From contig JAVGWX010000013.1 of assembly GCA_036924085.1 (NCBI GenBank), forward strand, positions 42,911,893-42,975,892: DNA of 64,000 nt, read 5' to 3'. Source of the stretch: Ariolimax columbianus. Lineage: Eukaryota > Mollusca > Gastropoda > Stylommatophora > Arionidae. Of the stretch, positions 34,594 through 46,444 are shown one piece after another; position 1 is the stretch's first letter, and each line of letters starts with the position of its first letter. The translations under genes and the position numbers were made by a program. The notes under the pieces are model-generated. The model had not been told where the DNA came from, made no database searches, and saw only the letters and a program-made list of their open reading frames with translations.

Positions 34594-34834
34594 CTCCGTC
34601 AGGGGAGCAACTCTCACTTGACTTGTTGTTAGGGTAGTGCTCGACTTTACAAGCGGTAAAAAGACCCATGTTAACTTCTACTGGTATAGTTGCTATTCCT
34701 GCAGCGTTCACTGGGAACATGAAGTCTTTCTGTAGCCAATAATTTGTCGCGACAGCCACAATAAATATAATAAATGCTGCACATCCAACAAATGCGTTAA
34801 ATTTTGCCAGCGGCGTTGATTTCGGGAACTTCAT
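34594..34834 (-). CDS. Claudin/PMP22-like four-pass membrane protein, exon 1 (start)
   Basis: An ATG at 34834 opens MKFPKSTPLAKFNAFVG, then helix 1 (CAAFIIFIVAVATNYW, residues 12-33). The first extracellular loop has Trp33, GLF at 57-59, Cys62 and Cys76, the W...GL(W/F)..C...C signature of the claudin/PMP22/EMP superfamily, and an N-glycosylation sequon at Asn70. Donor GACGGAG|GTGAGT ends the exon after one base of codon 81. With exons 2 and 3 this gives 191 aa. The likely role is a plasma-membrane or junctional tetraspan protein. Family is fairly sure; orthology to claudin, EMP or calcium-channel gamma subunit is not decided. Confidence 0.88.
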
Positions 34835-36150
34835 ATTGATCTCTTGTTCTTGAAGTTATATTTCAACTCAACAGTAACGCTAAATGCTTTTCAAAGTCGC
34901 TCACTAGCTCAGACCTTATTCAGATTATATTGTTAGTCAAAATAAATGAAAGTAAACAAGTATCACAGCTGCGACAGGACTATAGGTCAAAAGTTGATGC
35001 ACAATACGCTCTAAAATAAGCAGAACCTGGTCTGTGGTTTAAGGAAGCGTGCCACGAAAAGGCTTAACTTAAAAAAAAACCATAAGAATATGTGACGGCA
35101 CTGCCAATTGTTTTGTAAACACTTAGTCTCGTGCAAAAATAACACCACGATTTAAAAACAACCAAAAGCCAGTGTCCGAAATAGAGCTCGGCCCTGCCTT
35201 ATCAGCGTTCTCCAATTGACTGCCACTGTTTTCGGACTATTGATCAACCATTTATATTCAGAAACTTGTAAATACTAGCGCTGGCCTACACACATGTGGA
35301 CTAAGTCGTCTACGATTCACCCCTGATACTATCTGTACTAACTGACTAGATTACCTCCAACAATCTCGTAGTTGTTTGTGAAGCGGTACACGTTCCACAT
35401 TGAAGCTTATAATGCGACAATCTCTTCCACCAATGGCGTGGTACTATTCCTTTCATTCAGTCCAGGATGGCCTAGAATGATAGTTCGAGACCTCAGTTAA
35501 CAAAGTCCCAAAGTTCGCCAGTAATCTTTATCGTATTCCGTTCAAATAACAGTTTTTCTGTGCGCTGTGTGTTTTCCCACCGCTTTTCCTGTACGATCAG
35601 TGAGGTCCGTAGCGATGTTCTAGTGTGTGACAAAGCGAAACATGTTATTGCAGATGCCGTCTGATGGTGTACAAGACGTGGATATAAAAACTTAAGATAA
35701 TATAGGACTTCAGGTTTTAAGTCATTTCATTGGTGCCACATTAGACTTGAAACGTATGGGGTGGGGGCGGGGGGGGGGGGGGGGGTGGTGGTGGAGGGGA
35801 GACAAGCGAGAATCATGTTCACGAGTGTTCATTTGATTTGATTTTTACATCGTTATCTTTTGGAAGTCACATGAAAGACGATCAATATCAGCGTTGTTTG
35901 AACAGCAGACTTCGAGTGCTGGCTGTGTTGGTTTGGCTGCAATACATGAAATACAAAATGAGTGAGAATAAATTATGTTTTTTTGTCTGGTACCGCGAAG
36001 TCGGATCTAAGATGTACTAATATACACAGCGTAGGGAAGGAGGGAAGGAATAGAAGATACAAGGGCAGTAAGATAATGTGTTTGGAAATTATCTACGCTA
36101 ATATCATGCAATGGTATAAAGGCTGCTTATCACGGATAATTACTTAAACT
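34835..36150. other. Upstream region of the claudin-like gene; no gene seen
   Basis: Probable 5' UTR and promoter region of the minus-strand gene. No TATA box can be assigned with confidence. A long G-run lies at 35761-35800. Confidence 0.4.
35759..35800 (+). repeat. Poly-G tract, potential G-quadruplex
   Basis: GGGGTGGGGGCGGGGGGGGG continues as a long run of G followed by GGTGGTGGTGGAGGGGAG. It lies about 0.9 kb upstream of the claudin-like start codon. Confidence 0.85.
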
Positions 36151-36159
36151 AACATTCAG

Positions 36160-36490
36160 AGATAATAAATCAGTTAAAAGCTAGCTTAGATAAAGAAAAA
36201 ATAAGTCACCCGATAGCTTAGAAAAAATAAATAAGTTATGTGACCGCTCATAGATAATAAATACATCTAATGATAATTCATAGAAAATAAATAGTCCAAC
36301 GGTAGCTCAGAGAAAATAAATCAGGTAAATGATAAGTCAGAAAAAATTGATCTGTCAAATGATAACTCAGAGAAAATAAATAAATCTAATGATAATTTGG
36401 TGAAAATAATCAATCAAATAACAACTTTAAAAAAAAGCACTTTAGTGGTGGCTTAGTGCAAAAAAATTCAATCAAATTATAGCTTATTGA
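36160..36490 (+). repeat. Degenerate array, AAATAAAT..GATAACTCAGAGAAAAT type
   Basis: Loosely repeated ATGATAACTCAGAGAAAATA units of about 40 bp, strongly AT-rich and eroded. The LINE copy C begins directly after it. Confidence 0.75.
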
Positions 36491-36496
36491 ATAAAG

Positions 36497-38640
36497 AAAT
36501 GTATGCCAGTACCAAAGAAAGAAAAAGATAGAACAGATCCAAATGGATACAGGCCTATCAGTCTACTGAGCTGTGTAGGAAAACTGATGGAGAACACCAG
36601 ACTGATGTGGCACCTGGAAGCAAAACACATATTAATTCCACAGCAAGCAGGTTTTAGACAGCACAGATCCACTGATGACAAAATCACTCTCGTAGCCCAG
36701 GAAATAGAGGATGCTTACCAGGACAAAAAGCATACAGTAGCGGTTTGGGTGGATTTAGAGAAGGCATTTGACAAGGTGTGGAAAGAGGGACTTAAAGTCA
36801 AGCTACGAAGAAGTGAAGTATGTGGGAAAATGTACAGATGGATCAGCCACTACCTCGAAAACAGAACAGCCAGAGTCCAAGTACAAGGGCAGATGAGCAA
36901 AAAAGATGGCACTGGAGCAAGGAGTACCCCAAGGGGGAGTACTGTCACCCACACTTTTTCTGGTGTATTTAAACAACATCATAGAGAATATACCAAGAAG
37001 AGTCCACAGCTCCATTTTTGCAGAAGAAATGGCTTTGTGGACCTCCGAAAAAAATCTCACCGTAGCAAACAATCGGATGCAGCAGGCCCTAACATCGTTG
37101 GAGGAGTGGGCGAAATCATGGCTGGTCAAAATAAATTAAGAAAAAACAACATGTACGATATTCTCGCTTTCAAATAAATCCCAGAACACCAAAATAAGTC
37201 TTAACAGCAAATATATGCGGCCTAACGACAGCCCAAACTACTTGGGCTTCACATTTGATCGGAGCATGACATGGAAAAGTCAGATCGAGAGAAACCGAAT
37301 GAGAGCCAGACAAAGAATGTCAATCATGAGGAAACTTGCTGGCACAAGCTGGGGAGCAGACGAAAGAATGCTCAAGAAACTGTACACTGGAAGAGTGAGA
37401 CCAGTTCTCGAGTATGGCATTTCGGCATGGGCAACAGCAGCAAAGGCGAACTTTGATAAAATTAGCAAACTTCAAAACCAAGTCATGAGAGTTATAACAG
37501 GAGGCAGGAAGTCAAAACCAATTGTAGAACTTGAAAAGATTACTTATCTGCAATCCATTACCGACAGAAGAGACTGCAAAGCCCAGCAGCAAACAGAGAA
37601 ACTAAGAAGACTGACCAATGCAACAGAGACTAAATAGATTTGGAAAAGGAAAATTAAAGCGGAGAAACTTTGCAGAAATAGCCAAAGCAAAGATGAGCAA
37701 AGACCCTATGAACACATTAACAACACCAAAGCCCATCCCTACTGTACGCAAACCCACATGGAAGCAGCTTATCATTCCGGAGGTGGTAGAAAATATACCA
37801 GGTATTGGAAACAAGAACAGCCAGACTGAAAAAGAAAGAAGAGACATAACTCTGAGGTACTTTGCGGAAAATTAGGGGGAGGGGTATTCCTGAGCCTACC
37901 AAATGGTAGAAAAATAACACTGTCAGTGGCAACTGGAAAATTCTCAAGCCATTTCAGAGTGGATGCAAAGGCACTGAAGGCTGCAGTAGAAGCAATGCTC
38001 ACAGCCGAAAGCAATGAAAGCCAGATAGTCCTGTTCACAGATGGCCTGGCCTTGGTTACAGCACCAAAAAGCCAGAAAAATACTGAACTTAATGATTTAA
38101 GAGCAGTACTCTGTCAACTATGCCAGCAGTCCGCACCAAAAAGAGTAGTGGTACAGTGGGTTCCATCCCACTGTAACATCCAAGGCAACGAGAAGGCAGA
38201 CAGACTGGCAAAAGAAGGTGCAAGTCTACCATAACCAGATTCTAGTGTGACCTACGAAGAGTCCAAAAGGTTTATTAGTGCCAGATACATGGCTAAATGG
38301 GAAACAGAACATACTGGCTACACAAAAAATGATGCCTATTACCAGTTGAACAGAAAAGAACAGGTCGTGGTCTTCAGACTCCAAACAGGCCACAACAGAC
38401 TGAGGTACCATCTATTCAATAAACTGAAGATAGATGGCACTGACGAATGCACCTGTGGTACAGGGAAAATGACCGCTGAACATCTGCTGCAAAATTGCCC
38501 GACATACGAGGAGCAGAGAAAGCACATGTGGCCATCACCAGTAACAACACTAGACAAGCTCTATGGCAGTGTCGACATCCTCAGGATGACAGCTGCTTTC
38601 TTTGAACAAATTCAAGTTGACGTCTGACAGCGTACGAAGA
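36497..38640 (+). pseudogene. I/Nimb-like LINE copy C: RT, RNase H, zinc knuckle (longest copy)
   Basis: Over several broken frames: RT fingers/palm (NGYRPISLLSCVGKLME, QAGFRQHRSTDDKI, VDLEKAFDKVWKEG, EQGVPQGGVLSPTLF), a mutated YxDD box reading FAEE (37020-37033), thumb (NYLGFTFDRSMTWKSQIE, RPVLEYGISAWATAAKANFD), RNase H with VQWVPSHCNIQGNEKADRLA, RLQTGHNRLRYHLF and a C.CGTGKMTAEHLLQNCP finger. It is 5'-truncated, with no endonuclease. Frameshifts occur near 36900, 37140 and 37870, and the RNase H YTDGS motif near 37870-37900 is deleted. Confidence 0.88.
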
Positions 38641-38738
38641 AGAAGAAAACGAAGAAGAAGAAGAAGAAGAAGAAGAAGAAGAAGAAGAAGAAGAAGAAGA
38701 AGAAGAAGAAGAAGAAGAAGAAGAAGAAGAAGAAGAAA
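38632..38738 (+). repeat. (GAA)n tail of LINE copy C
   Basis: About 30 AAG units follow the conserved 3' end GACAGCGTACGAAGAAGAAG. The same junction occurs in copies A, B and D. Confidence 0.9.
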
Positions 38739-38839
38739 ATTAATCTAGTAATAGCTTGGCGACAAAAAAAATCTATCATTTAAAAATTAATACAAATGAA
38801 TCAACTAGCCTGAAAGTAATGTTATAAAACTAACGTACT

Positions 38840-39092
38840 TGTGAAGATCCGAATAGACAGTAGACATCGACTCATAACTAGTTGCTTGCATCAGGGTCAG
38901 AAAATCATACCTGACCAAGACCTTATTTTGCTTGCAAATGGCGGTCCTAGAAACAGACTACACTCATGCAGCCTGGCTACGAGAATAAGGATAACAAATA
39001 CCATGCTGAAACCAAATGTGTCGGGCCTAAAGGTGATTATATCGCAGCCTGTTTATAAACTACGACACGGCTTACTTTTCAGAACGAACGCC

Positions 39093-39095
<3 letters not shown>
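38840..39095 (+). mobile_element. SINE family B copy
   Basis: Contains CATCAGGGTCAG, CTGACCAAGACCTTATTTTG, AATGGCGGTCCTAGAAACAG, ATGTGTCGGGCCTAAAGGTG and TATAAACTACGACACGGCTT. The same blocks occur at 45600-45890. It runs into long (GTA)n and (GAA)n tracts instead of a simple tail. Confidence 0.65.
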
Positions 39096-39123
<28 letters not shown>

Positions 39124-39159
39124 TGATGGTATTAGTAGTACTAGTAGTAGTAGTAGAAT

Positions 39160-39216
<57 letters not shown>

Positions 39217-39229
39217 CAGCAGCAGCAAC

Positions 39230-39306
<77 letters not shown>

Positions 39307-39374
39307 AAGAAGAAGCAGAAGAAGAAGAAGAAACAGCAGAAGAAGAAGCTGAAGAGGAAGAGGAAGAATAATAA

Positions 39375-39405
<31 letters not shown>

Positions 39406-39545
39406 AAGAAGAAGAAGAAACAGCAGCAGAAAAAGAAACAGCAGCAGAAAAAGAAACAGCAGCAGAAGAAGCAGAAGAAGAAGAAGAAGAAGAAGAAGAA
39501 GAAGCAGAAGAAGAAACAGCAGAAGAAGAAGAAGAAGAAGACGAT
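39091..39545 (+). repeat. (GTA)n and (GAA)n/(GCAGAA)n microsatellite block
   Basis: GTAGTAGTA over 39091-39306 changes to GAAGAAG and GCAGCAGAAAAAGAAACA mixtures to 39541. Homopolymeric Val, Phe and Tyr open frames here are artefacts. A smaller AAG/AAT block follows at 39610-39672 after an 80-bp segment that is itself repeated (39542-39610 and 39683-39755). Confidence 0.95.
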
Positions 39546-39759
39546 ACTCGTCAGCTGCATATTAACGTCATGCCATGTTTACATACGCTTAGTTCTATGT
39601 TTACCCAGCAGGAGAAGAAGAAGAAGCAGAAAAATAATAATAAGAAGAAGAAGAAGAAGAAGAAGAAAAAAAACACGATAAGACGATACTCGTCAGGTCC
39701 ATATTAATGTCATGCCATGTCTACACACGTTTAGTTCTATGTTTACCCAGCAGGATTGT

Positions 39760-40320
39760 TTGTGTTATCGCCAGACTTGTTTCCAAACAAAAATGTACTA
39801 CAATGGTTGGTTAAGAAGGTATCATGTAGAGGCTAGACTTCCGGCTGAGAAAGATAAACTCGAATCGAGCTGAAGCAAAAGACGAGATTAAATACTCTCT
39901 CAAGCATGCTAGGGCTTTCACATTTTGGGATATCCGTAACTTACCCAGAGGTCTCCTCAAATGGCGACAGTAGAAAAGATTATTCAAGCTGGTCAATTGA
40001 GACTAGCTATCTCTTCTTATACAATGTGAGAATAAAATTGGGAAAGTTGTTTATATAAATATTGTGAATTGCATTTTATTATGTCGCTATAAGCAGGAAC
40101 AAAATACAGTATTATCTTGTTTTGAAACGGGGCACGTTCCTGAAAAGGCAACCGCAATATGAATCGTCGCAAAACAGATTAATTGTTTTATGTACTTAAA
40201 TGGTGTAAGTTCATGACTTGTACATATTTATAAATGTGATTTTCGAGTAAAAATGCACTTAATTTACATGTGTATTTATTCACGTCAAATAGTCTACATT
40301 TATCAATAGGCATATATATA
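39760..40320. other. No gene seen
   Basis: AT-rich unique sequence. Confidence 0.4.
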
Positions 40321-40610
40321 TATATATCAACATGTAGCATGGCCTTCGCACAACGTCTCTCCCATCACAGCACGTCTGAACGAAACTCGATTCATTGCCA
40401 AATCTCCAGCCAGGTATAGAGTCAAGCCCATGCATTTCTTGATATGTTGCTGCCATCGCCATCTTGGTCTGCCTCTGCTTTTCTTGCCCGGCATGACACC
40501 TTCCATTATCGTTCTCTCAAGATTGTTGTGTCTTTTGATGTGGCCAAAGTATTTTATTTTTCTGTTCATGATGGAATTTATAAACCAGTTTTCCTCTTCA
40601 CTCTCACATT
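40320..40610 (-). pseudogene. LINE RT C-terminal fragment (FGHI type)
   Basis: The minus frame reads RKIKYFGHIKRHNNLERTIM, PGKKSRGRPRWRWQQHI, a DLAMNRVSFRRAVMG block and CEGHATC before a stop. This matches the 51.9-52.45 kb relic (RKLRYFGHIIRHNDLERTIL ... AVVRATF.KEHAKC). The extreme C-terminus is intact here, which makes it a useful reference for the array at 51425-51900. Confidence 0.75.
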
Positions 40611-41375
40611 CTCTTCTCCGTGTATTTTTAGATCTACCCATCAATCTCTTCCCTTGTGGATTCTATGTGAGAGCCTGCCTAGTTATGTTGGACCATACCT
40701 TCCTTAACGTATGTTCCATCCAGCTCTATCTTCTTCGCTTAATGTGTTGTTCGAGTAGCTGTTGGTGGCTTCTTTCCCATGTGTCTTCATTCCTCGCCAC
40801 ATCCTGCCACTGTGTATCAATTCTCCTTGGTTCGCTTCAGCTCGAAAGACTGCTGTTTGTTGTATGGTCTTTATTGTTCTCAGTGTTCCCGCTCTATGGA
40901 GCAGTACCGCCTTGACACAGGCGTTGAATATTTTAACTTTTGTGTGAATCTTGATTTCTCTGGATCTCCAAATGTTGTTTACTATCAGGAATGCTATTCT
41001 TGCCTTTCCACTGCTGGTCTTTACATGTGCATCTATACCCCTCGACTATCAGCACGCTCGGGATGTGAGGAAAGCTACTGCAACCCGCAACTTAACGTCC
41101 TTTTCAGGGCTCACAAAAGAGTAAAATACTCATTGTGTGCATTCGCAGACAACAATATACCCCTCGACTTGTCAATTGTGATGTCGATAAAGTTAAAGAC
41201 ATCCGCGTCTTCCAACGGTTCTCCATCCAGTATAATTGGCTTCTTGTTGATCGGGTTAATTTTAAGCAACTTGGTTTTCTTAATGTCTATATTCATTCCC
41301 AATTTGGCTGACTGCTTTTTCACCCTGTCAAGTTTCTTTTTCATTTTGCAAAAATTAACTATTGCTGACTTCATG
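40611..41375 (-). pseudogene. LINE RT palm-to-C-terminus relic
   Basis: On the minus strand, KKQSAKLGMNIDIKKTKLLK, INKKPIILDGEPLEDADVFN, then degraded INNIW- and LRT-like pieces, and IEHTLRKEGPT- and RKEIDGSKNTRR-like C-terminal pieces. KTK-x-L...GE-x-LE-x-V-x-x-F is the segment following the RT active site. Stops and slips are frequent. The 40610 boundary marks the junction with a different RT family. Confidence 0.65.
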
Positions 41376-43090
41376 AATATTTGTGAAACTGCGTCTTGTG
41401 TTGTCTGAATAGCGGGATTAAAAATAAACTTTGTTCATCTCACGAGAATTGAATTTGATGAGCTACTACTACGCACGTATAGTGGAAGACTTGTTACATG
41501 ACCACTAGATTGATAGATTGCTGAAAACAGAGATCATATGACAATACGAAAGAAGTCTACAAGTGGAATTTAATTAACACATTAATCCATCATCACCTAG
41601 AAACGACTTTTCAGTCGGCCATTCGTTTCACTACTGAAGCGTCATAGATCAAAACGGAATCCTTCTGAATTCAATCAACATCGAATGACTCTCAACACAA
41701 GACACAGACCACCTGATGATCTTCCCCAAACTTTTTGGAAACATGCAATTTGGATGACATGTTGAGGGGGAACGACAATGTAATCCACGCATCGGAGCTT
41801 TGGAAACATGATGTCTGGCGTGGTGTCCAGGACAGGGGAAGTAACAGCCTACATAGATTACTAGTGTCACTTATGACAAGAGAGGAGGTACTAAATCTCT
41901 CGACGTCGTGCTCTTCAACGACATGACATAAAAAAACAAAATAATATCGTATAAGGGCCTGACAGAGACACATTAATCAATATGCCAACCTGTTTTCCGT
42001 GTTATCAGCTTACCAGTCCACAAAACTCAAGGTAATTTAACGCATGTAGAAAGGAGTGCCTGGTACCGTCCATTTACACTAAAACAAACATTTCAAAATA
42101 TGCAGAACAAACTAACTAGAAATAAACAAATAATAAAAAAGTAGGTTATTTATCACTATTGTTGGATCAAAACCCTTCAGCCTCGTTCGGAGCAAAGGTC
42201 CTTAACAAATAATCACCATGAGCTTCGAATAGCGGGCAGCCGCTTTGGAACGACTCATTAGCGCAGTAGAATTATTGGCTTTTTCGTCATGTCAGATGAT
42301 AGTAATTGTGCTTTTAGCACAAAGCCCGGGAAGAAAGACAGAGACCATGTGTTGCCCATGCAGTATGGTCCCTCTCTCGTTCTGCCTTGTTTGCTCCAAG
42401 GGAAAGGTGATACTAGTACATTTGGAACAAGGAAAGCTGTATAAGCTGCCGAATCAGCAGAGCAATGCGCTATCTGTTTACCTGTCGAAGCTTCACTCCT
42501 AGACCAGCCTCCAACCAAGGCTAAGGGCCTGGTCTGTCCTGTCACAACACTCAGTAGAAGTTGCCTTTCCCTGGTCTAGGATAAGGCATTGTATCCTCTT
42601 GAGTGTGCTCATTCGCACATCGTCGGTTGTCAGGTTTGGTAGACGCTGACCAACTTTCAGAAATATCAGAAAACAGGTTGCACAAACATATCTGACAAAA
42701 CCCGACAAAATACGCCAAATGGTTTGAAGTCAGAGTTGTCCTTCATCTAGATGAGCTGCCTTTCTAGACTTTCGAGCCCCATCTGCCCGAAAGTACTGGT
42801 TTTAAGGCACCAGTGGCTCGCCTTCTGCCCCTTATCCTTTTAGTCAAAACGATTTTGCCGCGCGAGGGTCAGGCGATGGACTTGGTTGTCAGAGGCTAAA
42901 TGGGAGTACTTAGTTGGTGTTGAGAGTTCATCCTCAGCCCCACCCCCGGTTATAACAACATTTAGAACAAGCGCAGTAGAATATCACTTGCTTTTCTCGG
43001 CAAAAGTACATAGTGCAACTCCCACTACCGGCAGCTCCAGTCAACTCAGCTGTAAATGGCTACTTGACTTTAGGTTAGGGATGGATTAGG
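41376..43090. other. No gene firmly supported
   Basis: Several short open frames (for example 42245-42502 and 42258-42545 on opposite strands) without recognisable motifs. No strong repeat. Confidence 0.35.
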
Positions 43091-43095
43091 CAGCA

Positions 43096-43727
43096 ATGAA
43101 AGGAACTGGCCACCCCCACTTCACAAAGCTGAGCCTTAGAATACTGAAGTCTCTAACACTTCATTCCTGACCAACGGTTAAGTCTGCTGAAGGGAACTGG
43201 TCACCCACCTCACAAAGGTGAGTCTTAGTGAACTGAAGTCTCTAACATTTCATTCCTGACCAGCGGTTAAGTCTGCTGAAGGGAACTGGTCACACACCTC
43301 ACAAAGGTGAGTCTTAGTGAACTGAAGTCTCTAACACTTCATTCCTGACCAGCGGTTAAGTCTGCTGAAGGGAACTGGTCACCCACCTCACAAAGGTGAA
43401 TCTTAGTAAACTGAAGTCTCTAACACTTCATTCCTGACCAGCGGTTAAGTCTGCTGAAGGGAACTGGTCACCCACCTAACAAAGGTGAGTCTTAGTGAAC
43501 TGAAGTCTCTAACACTTCCTTCCTGACCAGCGGTTAAGTCTGCTGAAGGGAACTGGTCACCCACCTCACAAAGGGGAGTCTTAGTGTACTGAAGTCTCTA
43601 ACACTTCATTCCTGACCAGCGGTTAAGTCTGCTGAAAGGAACTGGTCACCCACCTCACAAAGGTGAGTCTTAGTGAACTGAAGTCTCTAACACTTCATTC
43701 CTGACCAGCGGTTAAGTCTGCTGAAGA
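43096..43727 (+). repeat. 89-bp minisatellite, seven copies
   Basis: The unit starts AAGGGAACTGGTCACCCACC, contains CTCTAACACTTCATTCCTGA and ends CAGCGGTTAAGTCTGCTG. Copies are highly similar apart from the first, which is the most diverged. Confidence 0.95.
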
Positions 43728-44185
43728 ACTTCCTTTACCTCTACCGTTGCAACACTAACCGCGAATGACTAGTGCAGTCTCTATTTGCCCTTATATCTCG
43801 TCTCCATGTGTGTCGAGTTGTACCTCTATTCCTCTTTCCCACAGGGTTCCAGTAACAAAATAGTCGACCAATGTTACTAGTATCCCTGCCTACTCAAAGT
43901 GGGATCTATACATTCACAGGAGGAGAGGTGGCGTTAAGAAGGGTGAGATCGTCATCTGCAAACCGACCCCTGCAGACGCAGATGCCATCTGGTCAATAGA
44001 TTATAAATCTGACACACAGACACGAGCCTATGTTTGGAAGACAGGTAACAATAGTACACGCTCTTCGAGTTCCGTCTATTCAACTAGTGCAGTCGGCTAA
44101 AAATGTGTCCCAGTCCAAGTGGTGGTAACCTGCTTAGTGACTAGTGAGGCTGCCTGAGAGAGACGGATCGCCAGGCTTATTAATG
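43728..44185. other. No gene seen
   Basis: Unique sequence between the 89-bp array and a mariner relic. Confidence 0.4.
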
Positions 44186-44186
44186 A

Positions 44187-44730
44187 AATAGGAAGTGTGT
44201 TAAAAAAGTATCGGACCATAATTTTTGTAAGCGGAAACAAATAAAGCATGGGTATTGTCCTTCAGCAGGGAAGTATACGGAACCGCCTTGCGCATCAGTG
44301 AATTTTTTCCCGTACGCAGATTACGTCAGTCGCTGGCAGTCAGCCTTTCAGTGTTGAGTGTAGTGACCACACGTTTGGTTTCCTTCATCCCGAATTGACG
44401 CAATGTCAAAGTCATGTTGACCGTTTTCTTTTAGTCCTCTGGGCTTGTGCATCACGAGCACCAACCACGAAGTCAAAACATTACCAAAGAGGGGGCGGGG
44501 AGGGGGGAGGGGGGGAGGACATAAGTCGCCTACGTGATACTGTTCCACGCAAACGACCGTCCCTGTTCACAACAGGAACATGGCAGCTCCATCATGACAT
44601 CGTAGCCACCCATTCTTTGCATCTGATTAAGACTTTCTTGACCAAACACAACATTCCTTTTGTTCGTCAAGCCGTCTATTCTACGCCATGGCTTCTTGCG
44701 ATTGTTGGCTGTTCCTCGTGCTGAATATTT
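44187..44730 (+). mobile_element. Mariner-family transposon relic, internally deleted
   Basis: The left end TGTTAAAAAAGTATCGGACC looks like a terminal repeat. Near the right, WQLHHDIVATHSLHLIKTFL, TKHNIPFVRQAVYS and, after a frame slip, AMASCDCWLFL match the catalytic core of mariner transposases (H-D-N-x-x-x-H ... P-Y-S-P-D-x-A-x-C-D-F-W-L-F). Both Asp codons persist, but the N-terminal helix-turn-helix and first Asp region are mostly gone. A G-rich tract sits at 44487-44520. Confidence 0.65.
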
Positions 44731-44857
44731 TGCTGAAGAGAACCCGGTTTGAGTTATGAGAAGACATTATGCGGAATGCGACCATCCAGTTCTACTTACT
44801 CCATTCACAAAGAGGTTTTCCTGAAATGCTTCCAACAATGACAGAGCCGCTGGAAGA

Positions 44858-45488
44858 AGTGTGTGGAGTCTTCAAGGAGAGTAGTGTGTGGAGTCTCAAG
44901 GAGAGGTGTGTGGAGTCTTCAAGGAGAGAAGTGTGTGGAGTCTTCAGGGAGAGTAGTGTGAGGAGTCTTCAAGGAGAGTAGTGTGTGGAGTCTCAAGGAG
45001 AGGTGTGTGGAGTCTTCAGGGAGAGTAGTGTGAGGAGTCTTCAAGGAGAGTAGTGTGTGGAGTCTCAAGGAGAGGTGTGTGGAGTCTCAAGGAGAGGTGT
45101 GTGGAGTTTCAAGGAGAGTAGTGTGTGGAGTCTTCAAGGAGAGAAGTGTGTGGAGTCTTCAGGGAGAGTAGTGTGAGGAGTCTTCAAGGAGAGTAGTGTG
45201 TGGAGTCTCAAGGAGAGGTGTGTGGAGTCTCAAGGAGAGGTGTGTGGAGTTTCAAGGAGAGTAGTGTGTGGAGTCTTCAAGGAGAGTAGTGTGTGGAGTC
45301 TCAAGGAGAGAAGTGTGTGGAGTCTCAAGGAGAGAAGTGTGTGGAGTCTCAAGGAGAGTAGTGTGTGGAGTCTCAAGGAGTGTAATGTGTGGAGTCTTCA
45401 AGGAGAGTAGTGTGTGGAGTCTTCAAGGAGAGTAGTGTGTGGAGTCTTCATGGAGAGTAGTGTGTGGAGTCTCAAGGAGAGTACTTTC
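44858..45488 (+). repeat. 22-24-bp minisatellite
   Basis: Units GTGTGGAGTCTTCAAGGAGA(GTA) and GTGTGGAGTCTCAAGGAGAG repeat about 27 times. Larger blocks such as 44960-45060 recur, so there is some higher-order copying. Confidence 0.95.
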
Positions 45489-45594
45489 AAGTGGATCTAC
45501 ACCTCGTAGATGTAATTTATAAATACTAAGCGTAGGAATGTGGTCAAAGGCGATTAAAGAGGGTGTGGAGCCGAAGATGGAATAGGGAAGGAGC

Positions 45595-45895
45595 TGAAAG
45601 CAACCAACGACTCATAGCTGTCTGTTTGCATCTGGGTCAGTGATAATTTACGACCAAGACTCTACTCCAAATGGTGGCCCTTGAAACAGACCGCAGTCAT
45701 GCAGTCTGGCTAGGGATTAAAAAGGGTTGGTAAGCTCGGTTCCCAAAATGGCGTTCTGAAATCAGATGTGCCGGACCGAAAAGTGCAGCTATCTCAGACT
45801 TGCTATAAAATACGACAGAACGTCAACAATGTCTGATTCAGGACGAACCTCTGAGAAGAACAAGAAGAAGAGGATTAAGAAGAAGAAAAAGAAAG
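45595..45895 (+). mobile_element. SINE family B copy with AAG tail
   Basis: Contains CGACTCATAGCTGTCTGTTT, CAGATGTGCCGGACCGAAAA, TATAAAATACGACAGAACGT and a tail GAAGAACAAGAAGAAGAGGA. Blocks match 38840-39095. Confidence 0.65.
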
Positions 45896-46124
45896 TGGAT
45901 CGTGCAAGGAGCTAGCAACTACATCGTGTAAAATCATTGGTAATGGAACTGTAACTTTAAGTCCTTGTATTCATGCATCACGTAAAGGAAGCAGATTAAA
46001 TCGTGGTCTTATGCTTCCCCTGGAACAGACATGCTAATACATCTATCAGATTTAAAAGCCAGCGAGACTGTGCCGATACAGAAGATTAAAATAAAGTGTT
46101 AACACACCCTTTATATATCTATCT

Positions 46125-46350
46125 ACTTCTTCTTTTTTGACGTTTGTCCTGAAAAGAACTTAATGACGTTGTGTTATAGATTGCAGTGAAGCTGCAATAT
46201 TTGCGTCGTACCTTTCAACTCGGTACATCCGATTTCAGCTTACTTTTCTGGGGTAATGAGTTTGCCTTTCCACTGCAATTCCTATTCTCTTAGCCAGACT
46301 ACACAAGTGCAGCCTTATTCCAGGACCGTCGCTTGGAGGAGAAATATGGT
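46125..46350 (-). mobile_element. SINE family B, minus copy
   Basis: The plus strand reads CTTCTTCTTTTTTGACGTTT, GACGTTGTGTTATAGATTGC, TACATCCGATTTCAGCTTAC, then TTTGCCTTTCCACTGCAATT and TAGCCAGACTACACAAGTGC: the complement of the family, starting with its pyrimidine-strand tail. Confidence 0.65.
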
Positions 46351-46444
46351 CTTAGTCGGTTTTGATTTGCTGAACCTGCTGTCAGCTCATTCACGGTGCT
46401 ACATCTACGGTCCCATCTATAAGGATGGTCAGATACACCGGTAA

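Noticed and set aside
38841..39560. 176- and 133-residue open frames made of Val, Glu, Phe or Tyr runs
   Set aside because: Products of (GTA)n and (GAA)n microsatellites.
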